From contig NZ_BMJT01000009.1 of NCBI RefSeq assembly GCF_014643595.1, positions 62,001-126,000 of the forward strand: a stretch of DNA of 64,000 nucleotides, given 5' to 3'. This DNA is from Lysinibacillus alkalisoli. Lineage in GTDB: Bacteria > Bacillota > Bacilli > Bacillales_A > Planococcaceae. Numbering within the stretch: the first letter of the stretch is position 1; every line of letters starts with the position of its first letter. Positions 45,061 through 53,041 of this stretch are shown here, one piece after another. The translations under genes and the position numbers were made by a program. The notes below the pieces were generated by a model. The model saw only the letters and a program-made list of their open reading frames with translations. It did no database searches and had not been told where the DNA came from.

Positions 45061-45112
45061 TGTGTTATACTATTTTTGAAATTACGAAAGTCACCCTAAT
45101 TATATAATTAGG
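45061..45112 (+). promoter_or_regulatory. pckA -10 with CcpN-type box and downstream palindrome
   Basis: TGTGTTATACT (45061-45071) fits the CcpN operator consensus TRTGHYATAYW as I recall it, and contains the extended -10 TGT-TATACT (45066-45071). Downstream, CCTAATTATATAATTAGG (45095-45112) is a perfect 18-bp palindrome before the pckA ribosome site. CcpN represses pckA on glucose in B. subtilis (known); operation here is inferred. Confidence 0.55.
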
Positions 45113-45142
45113 AATATTATAAAAAAGGATGGTAAATAAGCG

Positions 45143-46729
45143 ATGAATTCAGTAGATATCCATAACGAACTGAAGGACTTATTAAGCGGTAGCAATATTA
45201 AGAATCAACTTTCTGTAGCACAACTTGTAGAGAAAGCCACTTCACGCGGCGAGGCTATGTTAACAGCTGATGGTGCGGTTTGCGCTGAAACTGGTAAATA
45301 TACAGGTCGTTCTCCTAAAGATAAATATACCGTTGAAGAAGAAAGCACAAAAGACAAAATTGATTGGGGTAAAGTAAACCAACCGATCTCTGCTGAGGTG
45401 TTTGATAAATTATACACTAAAGTAGTGAACTATTTAAAGACTAAAGACGAAGTTTTCGTATTTAATGGTTTTGCTGGCGCTGATAAAGATAGCCAACTTA
45501 GCATTAAAGTTGTTAATGAATATGCTTGGCACAATTTATTCTGTCACCAATTATTCATCCGCCCTACTGATACTGAATTAGCTAGCCATACAGCTGATTT
45601 CACAATCGTTTCTGCACCGACTTTCCATGCTGACCCAGCAGTAGATGGCACTAACTCTGAAACATTTATCATCGTTTCGCTTGAAAAGAAAATCATCTTA
45701 ATTGGTGGTACAGAGTATGCTGGCGAAATGAAGAAATCCATCTTCGGCATCATGAATTATTTATTACCACAGCAAAATATTTTATCTATGCACTGTTCAG
45801 CAAACGTTGGTGAAGCTGGCGATGTAGCATTATTCTTTGGCTTATCAGGCACAGGTAAAACAACATTATCTGCTGATGCTGACCGTAAATTAATCGGTGA
45901 CGATGAGCACGGTTGGTCAGATAATGGTGTCTTCAATATTGAAGGTGGCTGCTATGCTAAAACCATTAATTTATCTGCTGAAAAAGAACCTGAAATTTAT
46001 AACGCAATCCGCTTTGGCTCTGTACTAGAAAACGTAGTCATTGACCCAGAAACACGCATTGCAGATTATGACGATGGTTCATTAACAGAAAACACGCGTG
46101 TAGCTTACCCTATTGACTACATTGAAAATATTGTAACGCCTTCAGTTGCAGGTCATCCAAAAACCATTGTATTTTTAACTGCGGATGCGTTTGGCGTATT
46201 ACCTCCAATCAGTAAATTGACAAAAGAACAAGCGATGTACCACTTCTTAAGTGGCTTTACTTCTAAACTTGCTGGTACAGAGCGTGGAGTAACAGAGCCT
46301 GAACCAGTATTTTCTACTTGCTTTGGTTCACCATTCCTACCACTTCCAGCAACGGTTTATGCGGAAATGTTAGGTCAAAAAATCGATGAGCATGGCGCAC
46401 AAGTATTTTTAGTTAACACTGGTTGGACTGGTGGCGAGTACGGCGTTGGTAACCGTATGAAACTATCATACACACGCACAATGGTACGTGCAGCTATCGA
46501 TGGAAAATTAAACGGTGTACCTACTATTCAAGATGAGGTATTTGGTTTACACATCCCTACAGCAGTAGAAGGGGTACCAAGTGAAGTATTAAACCCACGT
46601 GATGCATGGGCTGATAAAGCCGCTTATGATCAAAAAGCAGCACAACTTGCGGACTTGTTTAAAGATAACTTTAAAAAGTTTGCCAACGTACCTGAAAATA
46701 TTACAACTCAAGGTGGACCAATCGTTTAA
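45143..46729 (+). CDS. pckA: Phosphoenolpyruvate carboxykinase (ATP)
   Basis: PckA turns oxaloacetate plus ATP into PEP, the gluconeogenic entry. 528 residues, one more than B. subtilis. Visible: GRSPKDKY (55-62), kinase-1a P-loop [13 protein letters not shown] (233-245), GDDEHGWSD (252-260), [12 protein letters not shown] behind AAAAAAGGATGG. Single gene with terminator, divergent from metK. Confidence 0.97.
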   Translation: MNSVDIHNELKDLLSGSNIKNQLSVAQLVEKATSRGEAMLTADGAVCAETGKYTGRSPKDKYTVEEESTKDKIDWGKVNQPISAEVFDKLYTKVVNYLKTKDEVFVFNGFAGADKDSQLSIKVVNEYAWHNLFCHQLFIRPTDTELASHTADFTIVSAPTFHADPAVDGTNSETFIIVSLEKKIILIGGTEYAGEMKKSIFGIMNYLLPQQNILSMHCSANVGEAGDVALFFGLSGTGKTTLSADADRKLIGDDEHGWSDNGVFNIEGGCYAKTINLSAEKEPEIYNAIRFGSVLENVVIDPETRIADYDDGSLTENTRVAYPIDYIENIVTPSVAGHPKTIVFLTADAFGVLPPISKLTKEQAMYHFLSGFTSKLAGTERGVTEPEPVFSTCFGSPFLPLPATVYAEMLGQKIDEHGAQVFLVNTGWTGGEYGVGNRMKLSYTRTMVRAAIDGKLNGVPTIQDEVFGLHIPTAVEGVPSEVLNPRDAWADKAAYDQKAAQLADLFKDNFKKFANVPENITTQGGPIV

Positions 46730-46742
46730 GTTGGACACTCTA

Positions 46743-46780
46743 AAAAAAGACACTCACGTAAAACATCGTGAGTGTCTTTT
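46743..46780 (+). terminator. Terminator of pckA
   Basis: AAAAGACACTCACG pairs with CGTGAGTGTCTTTT; A and T runs on both sides, so it can also serve the convergent small ORF. Confidence 0.88.
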
Positions 46781-46803
46781 CCTTGTACAAAATATTACAT
46801 ATC

Positions 46804-46884
46804 TTATTCAGCTTTTTTAGCAAATATGGATACAGTCAAGAGTGCCATTATGATTGAAAAAACCATAAACATAAACTTTTTCAT
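46804..46884 (-). CDS. 26-residue small membrane protein coupled to ytmA
   Basis: A 26-codon frame, MKKFMFMVFSIIMALLTVS..., ending FAKKAE. It is essentially one hydrophobic helix with positive ends, the layout of bacterial small membrane proteins or a short signal anchor. Its ATG overlaps the ytmA stop (ATGA), and AAGGAGG lies 8 nt before it inside the ytmA end, so ribosome loading is likely. A terminator follows. Too short for homology; function unknown. Confidence 0.6.
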   Translation of the reverse strand: MKKFMFMVFSIIMALLTVSIFAKKAE

Positions 46885-47642
46885 GATTTTGCCTCCTTCA
46901 TCCATGTGGTCAAAGCATTAACCGTTTGACGATGTATAGCAGGTGGGAATGCATGACCATAGTCTTTATAATACCAAGTACTCGCTTGTGGTAAAGCTCG
47001 TTGTAATAATTCACTATGTGTAATCGATACATGATAATCTTTAACACCATGGATAATTAACACGTCTGCTGCTATTTTATGGACATGACGCAATGGTGTG
47101 CGTGCTTCATACGCATCTGGTACTTTAGTAGGTGTACCTCCAATCACACGTTTCATCATACGACGCATATCCATTCGTTCGTTGTAAGTTAACGCAACAT
47201 CCGTCATGCCGCCCCACACAACAACAGAGCTGATATCATCTCGCTCAATAGCTGTCCATAAAGCCATTGTGACACCGCGTGAAAAACCGAGTAAATGAAT
47301 GTCTCCTTCCCAATATGCTCGTAAGACATCCACTGCGTAAATGGCATCATAACGGTCAACACCTACAAATTCATCACGCCCTTGCCCACCACGATTACCA
47401 CGATAATAAGGAGCAAAAACAATAAATCCTTGTTGCGCATATTCAGCAATTCTTGCTGGTCGTATCATGCCAACTCTTTGAATGCCGCCTCGTAAATAAA
47501 TTAATCCATCTTGATAGGTTTGTGGGATCGCTAATAATCCTTTTACTAAAACACCTTTAGCGTAGTATGTAATCTCTTGTAATGTTACACAAGGCGTTGG
47601 TGAAGGATAAAGTTTACTATAAACTATTTCACCATTTTGCAT
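46881..47642 (-). CDS. ytmA: YtmA-like S9-type alpha/beta hydrolase
   Basis: 253-residue predicted serine peptidase/esterase with the prolyl-oligopeptidase-type alpha/beta fold. Nucleophile elbow LLGFSRGVTMALWTA, Asp in IHGVKDYHVS, His in YGHAFPP, all in order. Substrate unknown. The frame is open from 47675, but GGAG lies 7 nt before ATG 47642, giving a 14-bp overlap with ytkD. A small membrane-protein ORF follows with an ATGA overlap. ytkD-ytmA-small ORF form an operon. Confidence 0.83.
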   Translation of the reverse strand: MQNGEIVYSKLYPSPTPCVTLQEITYYAKGVLVKGLLAIPQTYQDGLIYLRGGIQRVGMIRPARIAEYAQQGFIVFAPYYRGNRGGQGRDEFVGVDRYDAIYAVDVLRAYWEGDIHLLGFSRGVTMALWTAIERDDISSVVVWGGMTDVALTYNERMDMRRMMKRVIGGTPTKVPDAYEARTPLRHVHKIAADVLIIHGVKDYHVSITHSELLQRALPQASTWYYKDYGHAFPPAIHRQTVNALTTWMKEAKS

Positions 47643-48084
47643 GAGCATACTCCAAGATTTTAGCCATACCTTCATCTCTCATATAAAAGCTAAGTTTTGG
47701 CTGATTGAATAACTCTTGTTCCGTTAACCACAACTTGCCTATCGTTTCCTCGTCAATCGGGACTTGCTCTTCCTCTACGGCTTCTGCTATAAAAACGGTT
47801 TTACAAAAAGGGGTTTTATCTAATACTTCATAATAAGCTAGCCACTGAGGCGTTGAAATACGCACACCTGTTTCTTCCCAAACCTCACGTGCTGCTGCCT
47901 CTTCAACTGTTTCGTTTTTCTCAACTTTACCACCAGGAAACTCCACACCACGTTTTTTATGAATCGTACATAAATATTGGTCATGTCGTTTAACTAGCAC
48001 TAAGACGTGCTGGCAAGACACTTTGTGGTTAGGCTCAAAAAACAAATTTACTTGTAAACCATTTACATCTGTAAAGGTGAACAT
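47629..48084 (-). CDS. ytkD: YtkD, Nudix hydrolase
   Basis: 151-residue Nudix protein. Nudix box GGKVEKNETVEEAAAREVWEETGV (from about residue 51) has all catalytic glutamates. B. subtilis YtkD hydrolyses nucleoside triphosphates, including oxidised ones. The frame is open from 48132, but AGGAGGTG stands 6 nt before ATG 48084, making that the start. Overlaps ytmA. Confidence 0.88.
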   Translation of the reverse strand: MFTFTDVNGLQVNLFFEPNHKVSCQHVLVLVKRHDQYLCTIHKKRGVEFPGGKVEKNETVEEAAAREVWEETGVRISTPQWLAYYEVLDKTPFCKTVFIAEAVEEEQVPIDEETIGKLWLTEQELFNQPKLSFYMRDEGMAKILEYAHAKW

Positions 48085-48197
48085 CTTTAACACCTCCTGC
48101 TTATTTAGTTTACCATGATTGTCGAAATTCATTCACTTCATTCTTTCTCTTCAATCTCTTATAATAGGGGGGAGAGTATACACAAGGAGTGAAGAAA

Positions 48198-48356
48198 ATG
48201 GGTGTACCTACCGCTATCATTGTAATGATTGCTTTAATTATGTTTATTTTTGCTATGGCAGCAATCATTATTATTAAAAAGAAAAAAGTATCTTTAAAAC
48301 AAACCATTGATGAGCATCCTGTTCAAAAGACATACACTAAAGATGACCGTCAATGA
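48198..48356 (+). CDS. 52-residue single-span membrane protein before yidD
   Basis: ATG 48198 behind AAGGAGTGAAGAAA opens 52 codons: a transmembrane helix ([20 protein letters not shown], about 4-23), a basic stop-transfer KKKK, then a polar tail ending TYTKDDRQ. Its TGA overlaps the yidD ATG (ATGA), so both are translated together. TATAAT at 48160-48165 may be the -10. Family not recognised; the tight link suggests envelope biogenesis, but this is inference. Confidence 0.75.
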   Translation: MGVPTAIIVMIALIMFIFAMAAIIIIKKKKVSLKQTIDEHPVQKTYTKDDRQ

Positions 48357-48586
48357 AGCATGTTTTTATTTGGCTCATTCAATTTTACCGTAAAGCGATT
48401 TCACCGTTTACCCCACCTTCTTGTCGCTTCCACCCTACTTGTTCATCTTATGGGCTTGAAGCATTTGAAAAACATGGAGCCTTCAAGGGTTTTATTTTAA
48501 CCATTGTACGTATATCAAAGTGCCACCCTTTGCATAAAGGTGGCTTTGACCCTGTACCCGAAAAATGGCCTTCACGTAAAAAATAA
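48353..48586 (+). CDS. yidD: YidD, membrane protein insertion efficiency factor
   Basis: 77 residues, basic, with the invariant YidD sequence: [27 protein letters not shown] and [14 protein letters not shown]. Associates with the inner face of the membrane and assists YidC-type insertion (known for E. coli). In Bacillus the gene is ytjA. ATG overlaps the preceding small ORF. Terminator overlaps the last codons. Confidence 0.94.
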   Translation: MKHVFIWLIQFYRKAISPFTPPSCRFHPTCSSYGLEAFEKHGAFKGFILTIVRISKCHPLHKGGFDPVPEKWPSRKK

Positions 48587-48602
48587 CGTGAAGGTTATTT
48601 TT
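48569..48602 (+). terminator. Terminator of yidD
   Basis: CCTTCACGT pairs with ACGTGAAGG, followed by a T-rich run; overlaps the final codons. Confidence 0.75.
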
Positions 48603-48606
48603 ATGC

Positions 48607-48635
48607 TTGTTTTTACAAAATAATTACGTTACAAT
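48607..48635 (+). promoter_or_regulatory. Candidate promoter of the zinc-binding lipoprotein gene
   Basis: TTGTTT (48607-48612), 17 bp, TACAAT (48630-48635). Confidence 0.45.
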
Positions 48636-48652
48636 AAAAACGGTTATTAACA

Positions 48653-48672
48653 AAACGTAATCATTACTATTT
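48653..48672 (+). promoter_or_regulatory. Zur-box-like operator
   Basis: ACGTAAT-C-ATTACTA at its core (48655-48669) matches the Zur 7-1-7 palindrome TCGTAAT-N-ATTACGA at 12 of 14 positions. It lies between promoter and start of a zinc-binding lipoprotein gene. Zur represses zinc uptake when zinc is plentiful (known). Confidence 0.65.
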
Positions 48673-48687
48673 AAGAGGTGCTCTACT

Positions 48688-49650
48688 ATGAAAAAATATA
48701 TTATCGCTTTATTATTACTCTGTTCGGTCTTGGGGCTTAGTGCATGTAATAAAGAAGTACGTCAAGCTAAATCTGACACTTTGACCGTTTATACTACGGT
48801 TTATCCTTTATCTTATTTTACAGAACGCATCGCTGGTAATAAAGTGGATGTTCATTCCATTTATCCCCCTGGTGCTAATGAACATACTTTTGAGCCTACT
48901 CAAAAAGATATGATGAAATTAGCAGATGCTGACATCTTTTTCTATATTGGCTTGGGGTTAGAAGGCTTTGTGGAAAACGCTAAAAAAACATTGGATAAAG
49001 AAGACGTTTCACTTGTAGCTACTGCTGACCGTGTGACAGATGCTAAATTAGCGACTAGTACTGGTCATGTACACGCAGAGGATGAGGAGCATGAACATGA
49101 CGAACACGAACATGACCATGCTCATGGTGAAATTGACTCGCACGTTTGGTTATCACCAAGTATTAGTGAGGATTTAGCTGCGAGTATTTTACACACCTTA
49201 TCTGAAAAAATGCCTGCAGAGAAAGAGAACTTTACTAAAAACTATGATGCACTTATACAAGACTTACAAAAGCTTGATAAAGATTACGCGCAAGGTTTAA
49301 AAGATGTTACGCAACATACCTTCTTTGTATCACATGCTGCTTTTGGCTATATTGCAGGTAATTACGGGCTTAATCAAGTGCCTATTGCAGGATTAAACTC
49401 ACAAAGTGAGCCTTCTCAAAAAGCTTTAATGAAACTGGTAGAACAGGCTAAAAAAGATAATATTTCTACTATATTTTTTGAACAAAATGTTTCATCTAAG
49501 CTAACCGAAGTAATCCAAAAAGAAGTTGGCGCTACATCTAGCACTTTACACAACTTAAGTGTGCTAACAAATGAGGATATTAAACAAAAAGAAGATTATT
49601 TTAGTTTAATGTATCGCAATTTAGAAGCTTTGAAAAAAGCATTACAATAG
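48688..49650 (+). CDS. znuA: Zinc ABC transporter substrate-binding lipoprotein (ZnuA/AdcA-like)
   Basis: 320 residues. Lipoprotein signal with lipobox GLSAC (Cys20). Cluster A-I metal-binding fold: His66 (ANEHTFEP), a His/Glu/Asp-rich loop (127-146) typical of zinc rather than manganese proteins, His152 (SHVWLSP), His216 (VSHAAFGY), Glu265 (FFEQN). It captures zinc outside the cell for an ABC importer. No permease or ATPase gene is adjacent, and terminators lie on both sides, so it is an orphan binding protein here. Confidence 0.9.
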   Translation: MKKYIIALLLLCSVLGLSACNKEVRQAKSDTLTVYTTVYPLSYFTERIAGNKVDVHSIYPPGANEHTFEPTQKDMMKLADADIFFYIGLGLEGFVENAKKTLDKEDVSLVATADRVTDAKLATSTGHVHAEDEEHEHDEHEHDHAHGEIDSHVWLSPSISEDLAASILHTLSEKMPAEKENFTKNYDALIQDLQKLDKDYAQGLKDVTQHTFFVSHAAFGYIAGNYGLNQVPIAGLNSQSEPSQKALMKLVEQAKKDNISTIFFEQNVSSKLTEVIQKEVGATSSTLHNLSVLTNEDIKQKEDYFSLMYRNLEALKKALQ

Positions 49651-49679
49651 TTTTATTGTACTATAATTTCACTTGCGAT

Positions 49680-49722
49680 AAAGTGCTATAAAAAGTCGAT
49701 GACTTTTTATAGCACTTTTTTA
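49680..49722 (+). terminator. Terminator of znuA
   Basis: AAGTGCTATAAAAAGTC pairs perfectly with its inverse around GAT; six T follow. Confidence 0.93.
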
Positions 49723-49871
49723 TTTTCTATGTGCAGATCGTTTAACTTACGTTACTATTGATATAAACGGTGGAACAATGTAGCTTATTTTAGGGTATAA
49801 CATAGTAATACGAAACTTTTAGTCTGTTCAATCGTTATACAAAAAGAATGAAAAGAAAAGGAAGTGGTAAA

Positions 49872-50543
49872 ATGCGTAAAACCACAATCGCCTCTTTATT
49901 GGCATTACCTATTGCCTATTCTGTAGGGGCAACATTATTTGAGCGTTTATATAATCCACGTATTATTCGCAATATACCTACACATAATACGATTTACTTA
50001 ACTTTTGATGATGGGCCACATCCTGTGTATACGCCTGCCCTACTGGATTTGTTAAAAAAATATGATGCTACTGCTACATTTTTTGTCGTAGGTGAGTTAG
50101 CCGAGAAGTACCCTCATATTTTACAACGCATGGTAAAAGAGGGACATACGATTGGGATTCACCATTACACGCACACATCAAGTTGGCAACTTACGCCTTA
50201 CCAGTTACAGCGACAAATTGAAAAAACGGCACAAGTAATTGAACAAGCAACAACAATTGTACCAATTTTATATCGTCCGCCTTGGGGACACTTTAATCTA
50301 GCTACACGACAAATTGCTAAAAAGTATGATGTTATTTTATGGTCTCATATTTTTAAAGACTGGAAATTGCATGATAATCATTTAGCTCAATTACATGAAC
50401 CTATCGAAGATGGCGCCATTTTATTACTGCATGATAATGGCGATACAAAAGGCGCTGACCAACAAGCACCTGAAAGTATGTTACTACAGCTGAAACGTTT
50501 TTTAACGAGTACAACGCAAAAGTGTAGGGCGATCCCTGTATGA
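49872..50543 (+). CDS. Polysaccharide deacetylase, membrane-anchored
   Basis: 223 residues, NodB domain of CE4 esterases: TFDDGPHP (44-51, catalytic base and metal Asp), HHYTHTS (metal His), RPPWGHFN, WSHIFKDW and LLLHDN in order. An N-terminal hydrophobic segment (TIASLLALPIAYSVGATL) anchors it outside. It would remove acetyl groups from a wall or surface glycan; which is not known. ATG 49872 behind AAGGAAGTGG. It overlaps dedA by 4 bp (ATGA). Confidence 0.86.
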   Translation: MRKTTIASLLALPIAYSVGATLFERLYNPRIIRNIPTHNTIYLTFDDGPHPVYTPALLDLLKKYDATATFFVVGELAEKYPHILQRMVKEGHTIGIHHYTHTSSWQLTPYQLQRQIEKTAQVIEQATTIVPILYRPPWGHFNLATRQIAKKYDVILWSHIFKDWKLHDNHLAQLHEPIEDGAILLLHDNGDTKGADQQAPESMLLQLKRFLTSTTQKCRAIPV

Positions 50544-51142
50544 CGGTTGACTTTATTATTCATGCCTTTAGTACATATGGCTACATTATTATATTTATTT
50601 GCGCCTTTTTTGGTATTATCGGCATTCCCGCACCCGAAGAGTCGTTACTTGTTATTATTGGCATGGCTTGTGTAACAGGCAGTATGGACTTTACACATGC
50701 TGTGTTCTTTGCTGTGATTGGTACAATTGTAGGTATGATGACAGGTTATTTACTTGGTAAAAAATTAGGCTTACCTATGTTACAACGTTGGGGGCATTAT
50801 GTTGGCTTTACAGAAGAACGTTGGCAACACGTTTCACAGCGTTATGTACGTAAAAGCCGACTCACTATTATCGGCGCTTACTTTTTACCAGGTATACGGC
50901 AAATTAGTCCTTATGTGGCTGGTGTGGCTAAATTACGCCTTTCACTCTTTATGACTTACAGCATTATAGGTGCGATCGTTTGGATTGTCCCTTATATGGC
51001 AGCAGGTTATTTCATTGGTCGATATTTTAACATTCCGCCCGTTTATATTTCTTCCATTGGTTTTATTTTATTTGGCCTATTCATTGTGCACCTCATCATA
51101 CAATATATTAAAAAGAAATGGAAAGGAGCCAAAAAAGCATGA
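50540..51142 (+). CDS. DedA-family membrane protein
   Basis: 200 residues, several membrane helices with the DedA/VTT pattern: FFGIIGIPAPEESLLVIIGM, AVIGTIVGMMTGYLLGKKLG, and FLPGIRQISPYVAGVAKL near the middle. DedA proteins move phospholipids such as undecaprenyl phosphate or phosphatidylethanolamine across the membrane, driven by proton gradient. ATGA overlaps on both sides place it between a glycan deacetylase and a glycosyltransferase, consistent with an envelope lipid or lipid-carrier role. Confidence 0.87.
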   Translation: MTVDFIIHAFSTYGYIIIFICAFFGIIGIPAPEESLLVIIGMACVTGSMDFTHAVFFAVIGTIVGMMTGYLLGKKLGLPMLQRWGHYVGFTEERWQHVSQRYVRKSRLTIIGAYFLPGIRQISPYVAGVAKLRLSLFMTYSIIGAIVWIVPYMAAGYFIGRYFNIPPVYISSIGFILFGLFIVHLIIQYIKKKWKGAKKA

Positions 51143-52227
51143 GAGTTTTAATGTTACCTTTATTTCGTTTCCCTACAGGGCATACAAAGGCAGCAGAAGC
51201 TATTATAGATGCAATCGAAAAAGTTGACAGCACCGTGCAAATTGATACTGTTGACTTACTGAGCTATACGAATGCTACTATGGAAAAAGGGATTGGCACC
51301 TTTTATATTAAATGGATTCACTCTTCACCAAAATCCTATCAATTGATGTACGAAAAAATTGTCAATAACAAAAAACCAAAAACAACAAAAGAAACGCCAC
51401 CTTTCTTTGCTAAATTCTTTTTACGTAAAATGAAACAACTTGTGGCACAATATAATCCCGATCTTATTATTTGCACACATGCTTTTCCCTCTAGCATTTT
51501 AGGTATGTTAAAGCGTGATAATGCTATCAAAAATGTACCTGTTGTAAATGCTTATACGGACTTTTTTATGAATGATGTATGGGCGAAAAACACCAGTGAG
51601 TATCATTTAGCGCCACACCAAGAAGCTAAACAGCAGCTTATACAAACATTTGGACGAGAGGCATCACGCATTTTTGTAACAGGTGTACCTATTCACTCTG
51701 GGATTACAACAACACCTGCAACACCTCAATCTCATCACGTGTTACTAGCTGGTGGTAATATCGGCTTTATGGACGTACAAGCGCTCATTGACCTAACTGC
51801 TCTATTGCCTGATACAACCTTCACTGTCTTATGTGGCAGTAATAAAAAACTTTATCAAAAAATCAAACAGGCAAATAGAGACTCTTTAATCCCACAAGGA
51901 TACATTACATCTCGCTCTGAAATGAATACCTTGTACGAGAGCACATCCGCTATGGTAACAAAGCCAGGTGGTGTCACCATGACTGAAGTGATGCGTAAAC
52001 GTATTCCTATTTTTATTGATCATTTCTTGCCAGGGCCTGAGGAGGAGAATTTTCATTATCTCAATGCGCGTGGTATGGTACGAAAATTAAACGAACATAA
52101 GTTACAAGAGCTTACAGACCCTACCATTATCGCTCAAATGAGTGAGGCTATTCAACAATATGAGGAAGAATTAGATTATTCTTTGGAAGAAGCGATACAA
52201 GCAATATTTGCTGACCTTGCTCAATAA
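51139..52227 (+). CDS. Glycosyltransferase, MGDG-synthase/UgtP-like
   Basis: 362 residues. N-terminal LMLPLFRFPTGHTKAAEAI and DTVDLLSYTN match the MGDG-synthase N-domain; the C-half GGNIGFMDVQALIDLTALLPD and TKPGGVTMTEVMRKRIPIFIDHFLPGPEEEN form the GT28 nucleotide-sugar site, as in UgtP and MurG. Likely moves sugars onto a diacylglycerol or related lipid at the membrane. A frame is open from 51118, but AAAGGAG precedes ATG 51139, which overlaps the dedA stop. Last gene of a three-gene operon. Confidence 0.84.
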   Translation: MRVLMLPLFRFPTGHTKAAEAIIDAIEKVDSTVQIDTVDLLSYTNATMEKGIGTFYIKWIHSSPKSYQLMYEKIVNNKKPKTTKETPPFFAKFFLRKMKQLVAQYNPDLIICTHAFPSSILGMLKRDNAIKNVPVVNAYTDFFMNDVWAKNTSEYHLAPHQEAKQQLIQTFGREASRIFVTGVPIHSGITTTPATPQSHHVLLAGGNIGFMDVQALIDLTALLPDTTFTVLCGSNKKLYQKIKQANRDSLIPQGYITSRSEMNTLYESTSAMVTKPGGVTMTEVMRKRIPIFIDHFLPGPEEENFHYLNARGMVRKLNEHKLQELTDPTIIAQMSEAIQQYEEELDYSLEEAIQAIFADLAQ

Positions 52228-52233
52228 TTATAT

Positions 52234-52284
52234 AAAAAGTGGTGAAGAGGACATAGCATTATTATCCTTTTCACCACTTTTCTA
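52234..52284. terminator. Bidirectional terminator
   Basis: AAAAGTGGTGAA-AGGA pairs with TCCT-TTCACCACTTTT; separates the three-gene operon from the convergent YwaF-like gene. Confidence 0.85.
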
Positions 52285-52293
52285 TTATGCTCT

Positions 52294-53007
52294 CTATATT
52301 TCACGTTGCCACTTTTGACAAACATAATATAACAAATAAAACAATATGAAAATGACTGCTATCTCTATAGGAATATACCATGGATAAGAAGGAACCCAAT
52401 TAAGAAATACAGATGGTGGCAGCTCCCGTAAGTAAGCATAATTTGTATTAAAAGTTGTATTAATCATTAATAATAGTCCGAAATACACTAAGCTTTGACG
52501 ATACACCTTGTATAATGCCTTCTCATTTACTGTAAATTGAAATAGTATTGCTAAATAAATAACACCTAAAAATAATGCACTATGCCCCATAAAAAATTGA
52601 ATAAACATCGCATTTGGAAAGCCAAGTTGCCCTGTTTCTGGCGATAACAATGCTAAAAAAGCACCTATTAGTCCCCAGTAAAATGTAAATGATAATAATA
52701 ACGGTCGTTTTATAATAAGCATCATCAACACTAACAATGTAGTAAGTCGACATGGATACAATGGCAAGGCATCAGAGGCATACCATTCATGATTCATGGC
52801 ATACCAACTGTATAACAACACTTGTTGCACAACGATAATACTAATAAATATATAACGTAAGTAATGCTTTAATTTTGTCTTCTGAATTTTTTCAGCATTG
52901 CGCACCAGTAATATCGCAACACATAAAACAAGTAAGAGCCATGTAATATGAGGCCAACTTAATGTTGCAAATATCGGTTCGTTGCTATGATAAAGTGCAT
53001 CTATGAT
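52294..53007 (-). CDS. YwaF-like (TIGR02206) integral membrane protein, apparently with a rare AUC start
   Basis: About 237 residues, 6-7 helices (HYLRYIFISIIVVQQVLLYSWYAM; LPLYPCRLTTLLVLMMLI; FMGHSALFLGVIYLAILF), the TIGR02206/YwaF pattern; function unknown. The first conventional start (GTG 52905) would cut off the first helix. In frame upstream lie 34 codons with family-like sequence (EPIFATLSWPHITWLLLVL) but no ATG, GTG or TTG. AAAGGAG stands 8 nt before ATC 53007 (11 before ATA 53004). An ATC start is the simplest reading; a sequence error is the alternative. Downstream of menE by 34 bp. Confidence 0.7.
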   Translation of the reverse strand: MIDALYHSNEPIFATLSWPHITWLLLVLCVAILLVRNAEKIQKTKLKHYLRYIFISIIVVQQVLLYSWYAMNHEWYASDALPLYPCRLTTLLVLMMLIIKRPLLLSFTFYWGLIGAFLALLSPETGQLGFPNAMFIQFFMGHSALFLGVIYLAILFQFTVNEKALYKVYRQSLVYFGLLLMINTTFNTNYAYLRELPPSVFLNWVPSYPWYIPIEIAVIFILFYLLYYVCQKWQREI

Positions 53008-53041
53008 AGTGAAAACTCCTTTGCCAACTCCATCAATGAGG

